From an archaeon (GTDB taxonomy: Archaea > Iainarchaeota > Iainarchaeia > Iainarchaeales > Iainarchaeaceae): 6,315 nucleotides of DNA. Each line of letters begins with the position of its first letter. Position 1 is the stretch's first letter. Below the pieces are notes generated by a model that worked only from the letters and a program-made list of their open reading frames with translations, was not told where the DNA came from and searched no databases. Of the stretch, positions 6,285 to 6,315 are shown piece by piece. The position numbers and the translations under genes were made by a program. The DNA lies in NCBI GenBank assembly GCA_005239615.1, contig SBBR01000076.1, forward strand, positions 1-6,315, given 5' to 3'.

Positions 6285-6315
6285 TCTTCCAGCCCTTTGC
6301 CGACACTATTACAAC

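Noticed and set aside
6306..6315. TTGTAATA-like TATA box upstream of the ATPase start
   Set aside because: The match is poor, the window ends too soon to see a BRE, and the GC-richer upstream sequence may belong to a preceding gene.

Overview
The window looks archaeal. The reasons are a HerA/DUF87-type ATPase of an archaeal clade, a V4R-domain protein, a UbiA-family membrane prenyltransferase, very tight gene packing, and a TATA/BRE-like element placed where it would give a leaderless transcript. I cannot name the organism; an uncultured lineage such as a DPANN group is a guess from the gene style only. No RNA gene, mobile element or CRISPR array is visible.

Layout. Bases 1-861 (+) hold the 3' part of a gene for a protein with two V4R domains; its beginning lies left of the window. 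It converges, with only 6 bases between stop codons, on a two-gene minus-strand unit. That unit is a divergent UbiA-family prenyltransferase (1923-2768) followed 5 bases later by a class I SAM-dependent methyltransferase with an N-terminal winged-helix-like part (868-1917). A 117-base gap (2769-2885) holds the likely promoter of the pair and two small hairpins. The rest (2886-6284, minus strand) is one 1132-residue gene. It has a long acidic, low-complexity N-terminus, a HerA-like ATPase core with intact Walker A and B motifs, and a C-terminal part in which a winged-helix-like segment is flanked by two copies of a short YxPxW...[N/D]xxxG module. Its 5' end is complete, with in-frame stops upstream.

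Base composition changes sharply in the 2.8-2.9 kb gap. The left three genes are AT-rich (single lines counted by eye give about 30-43% GC) and the ATPase gene is GC-richer (about 58% on sampled lines). The window therefore probably joins two blocks of different history.

How the genes may work together is inference. The prenyltransferase and methyltransferase are very likely co-transcribed and could prenylate and then methylate a lipid or quinone-like acceptor. The V4R protein belongs to a small-hydrophobic-ligand-binding superfamily and could sense or carry a related molecule. The ATPase is probably unrelated to that pathway: it looks like a DNA-translocating HerA-family motor, with no NurA nuclease visible beside it.
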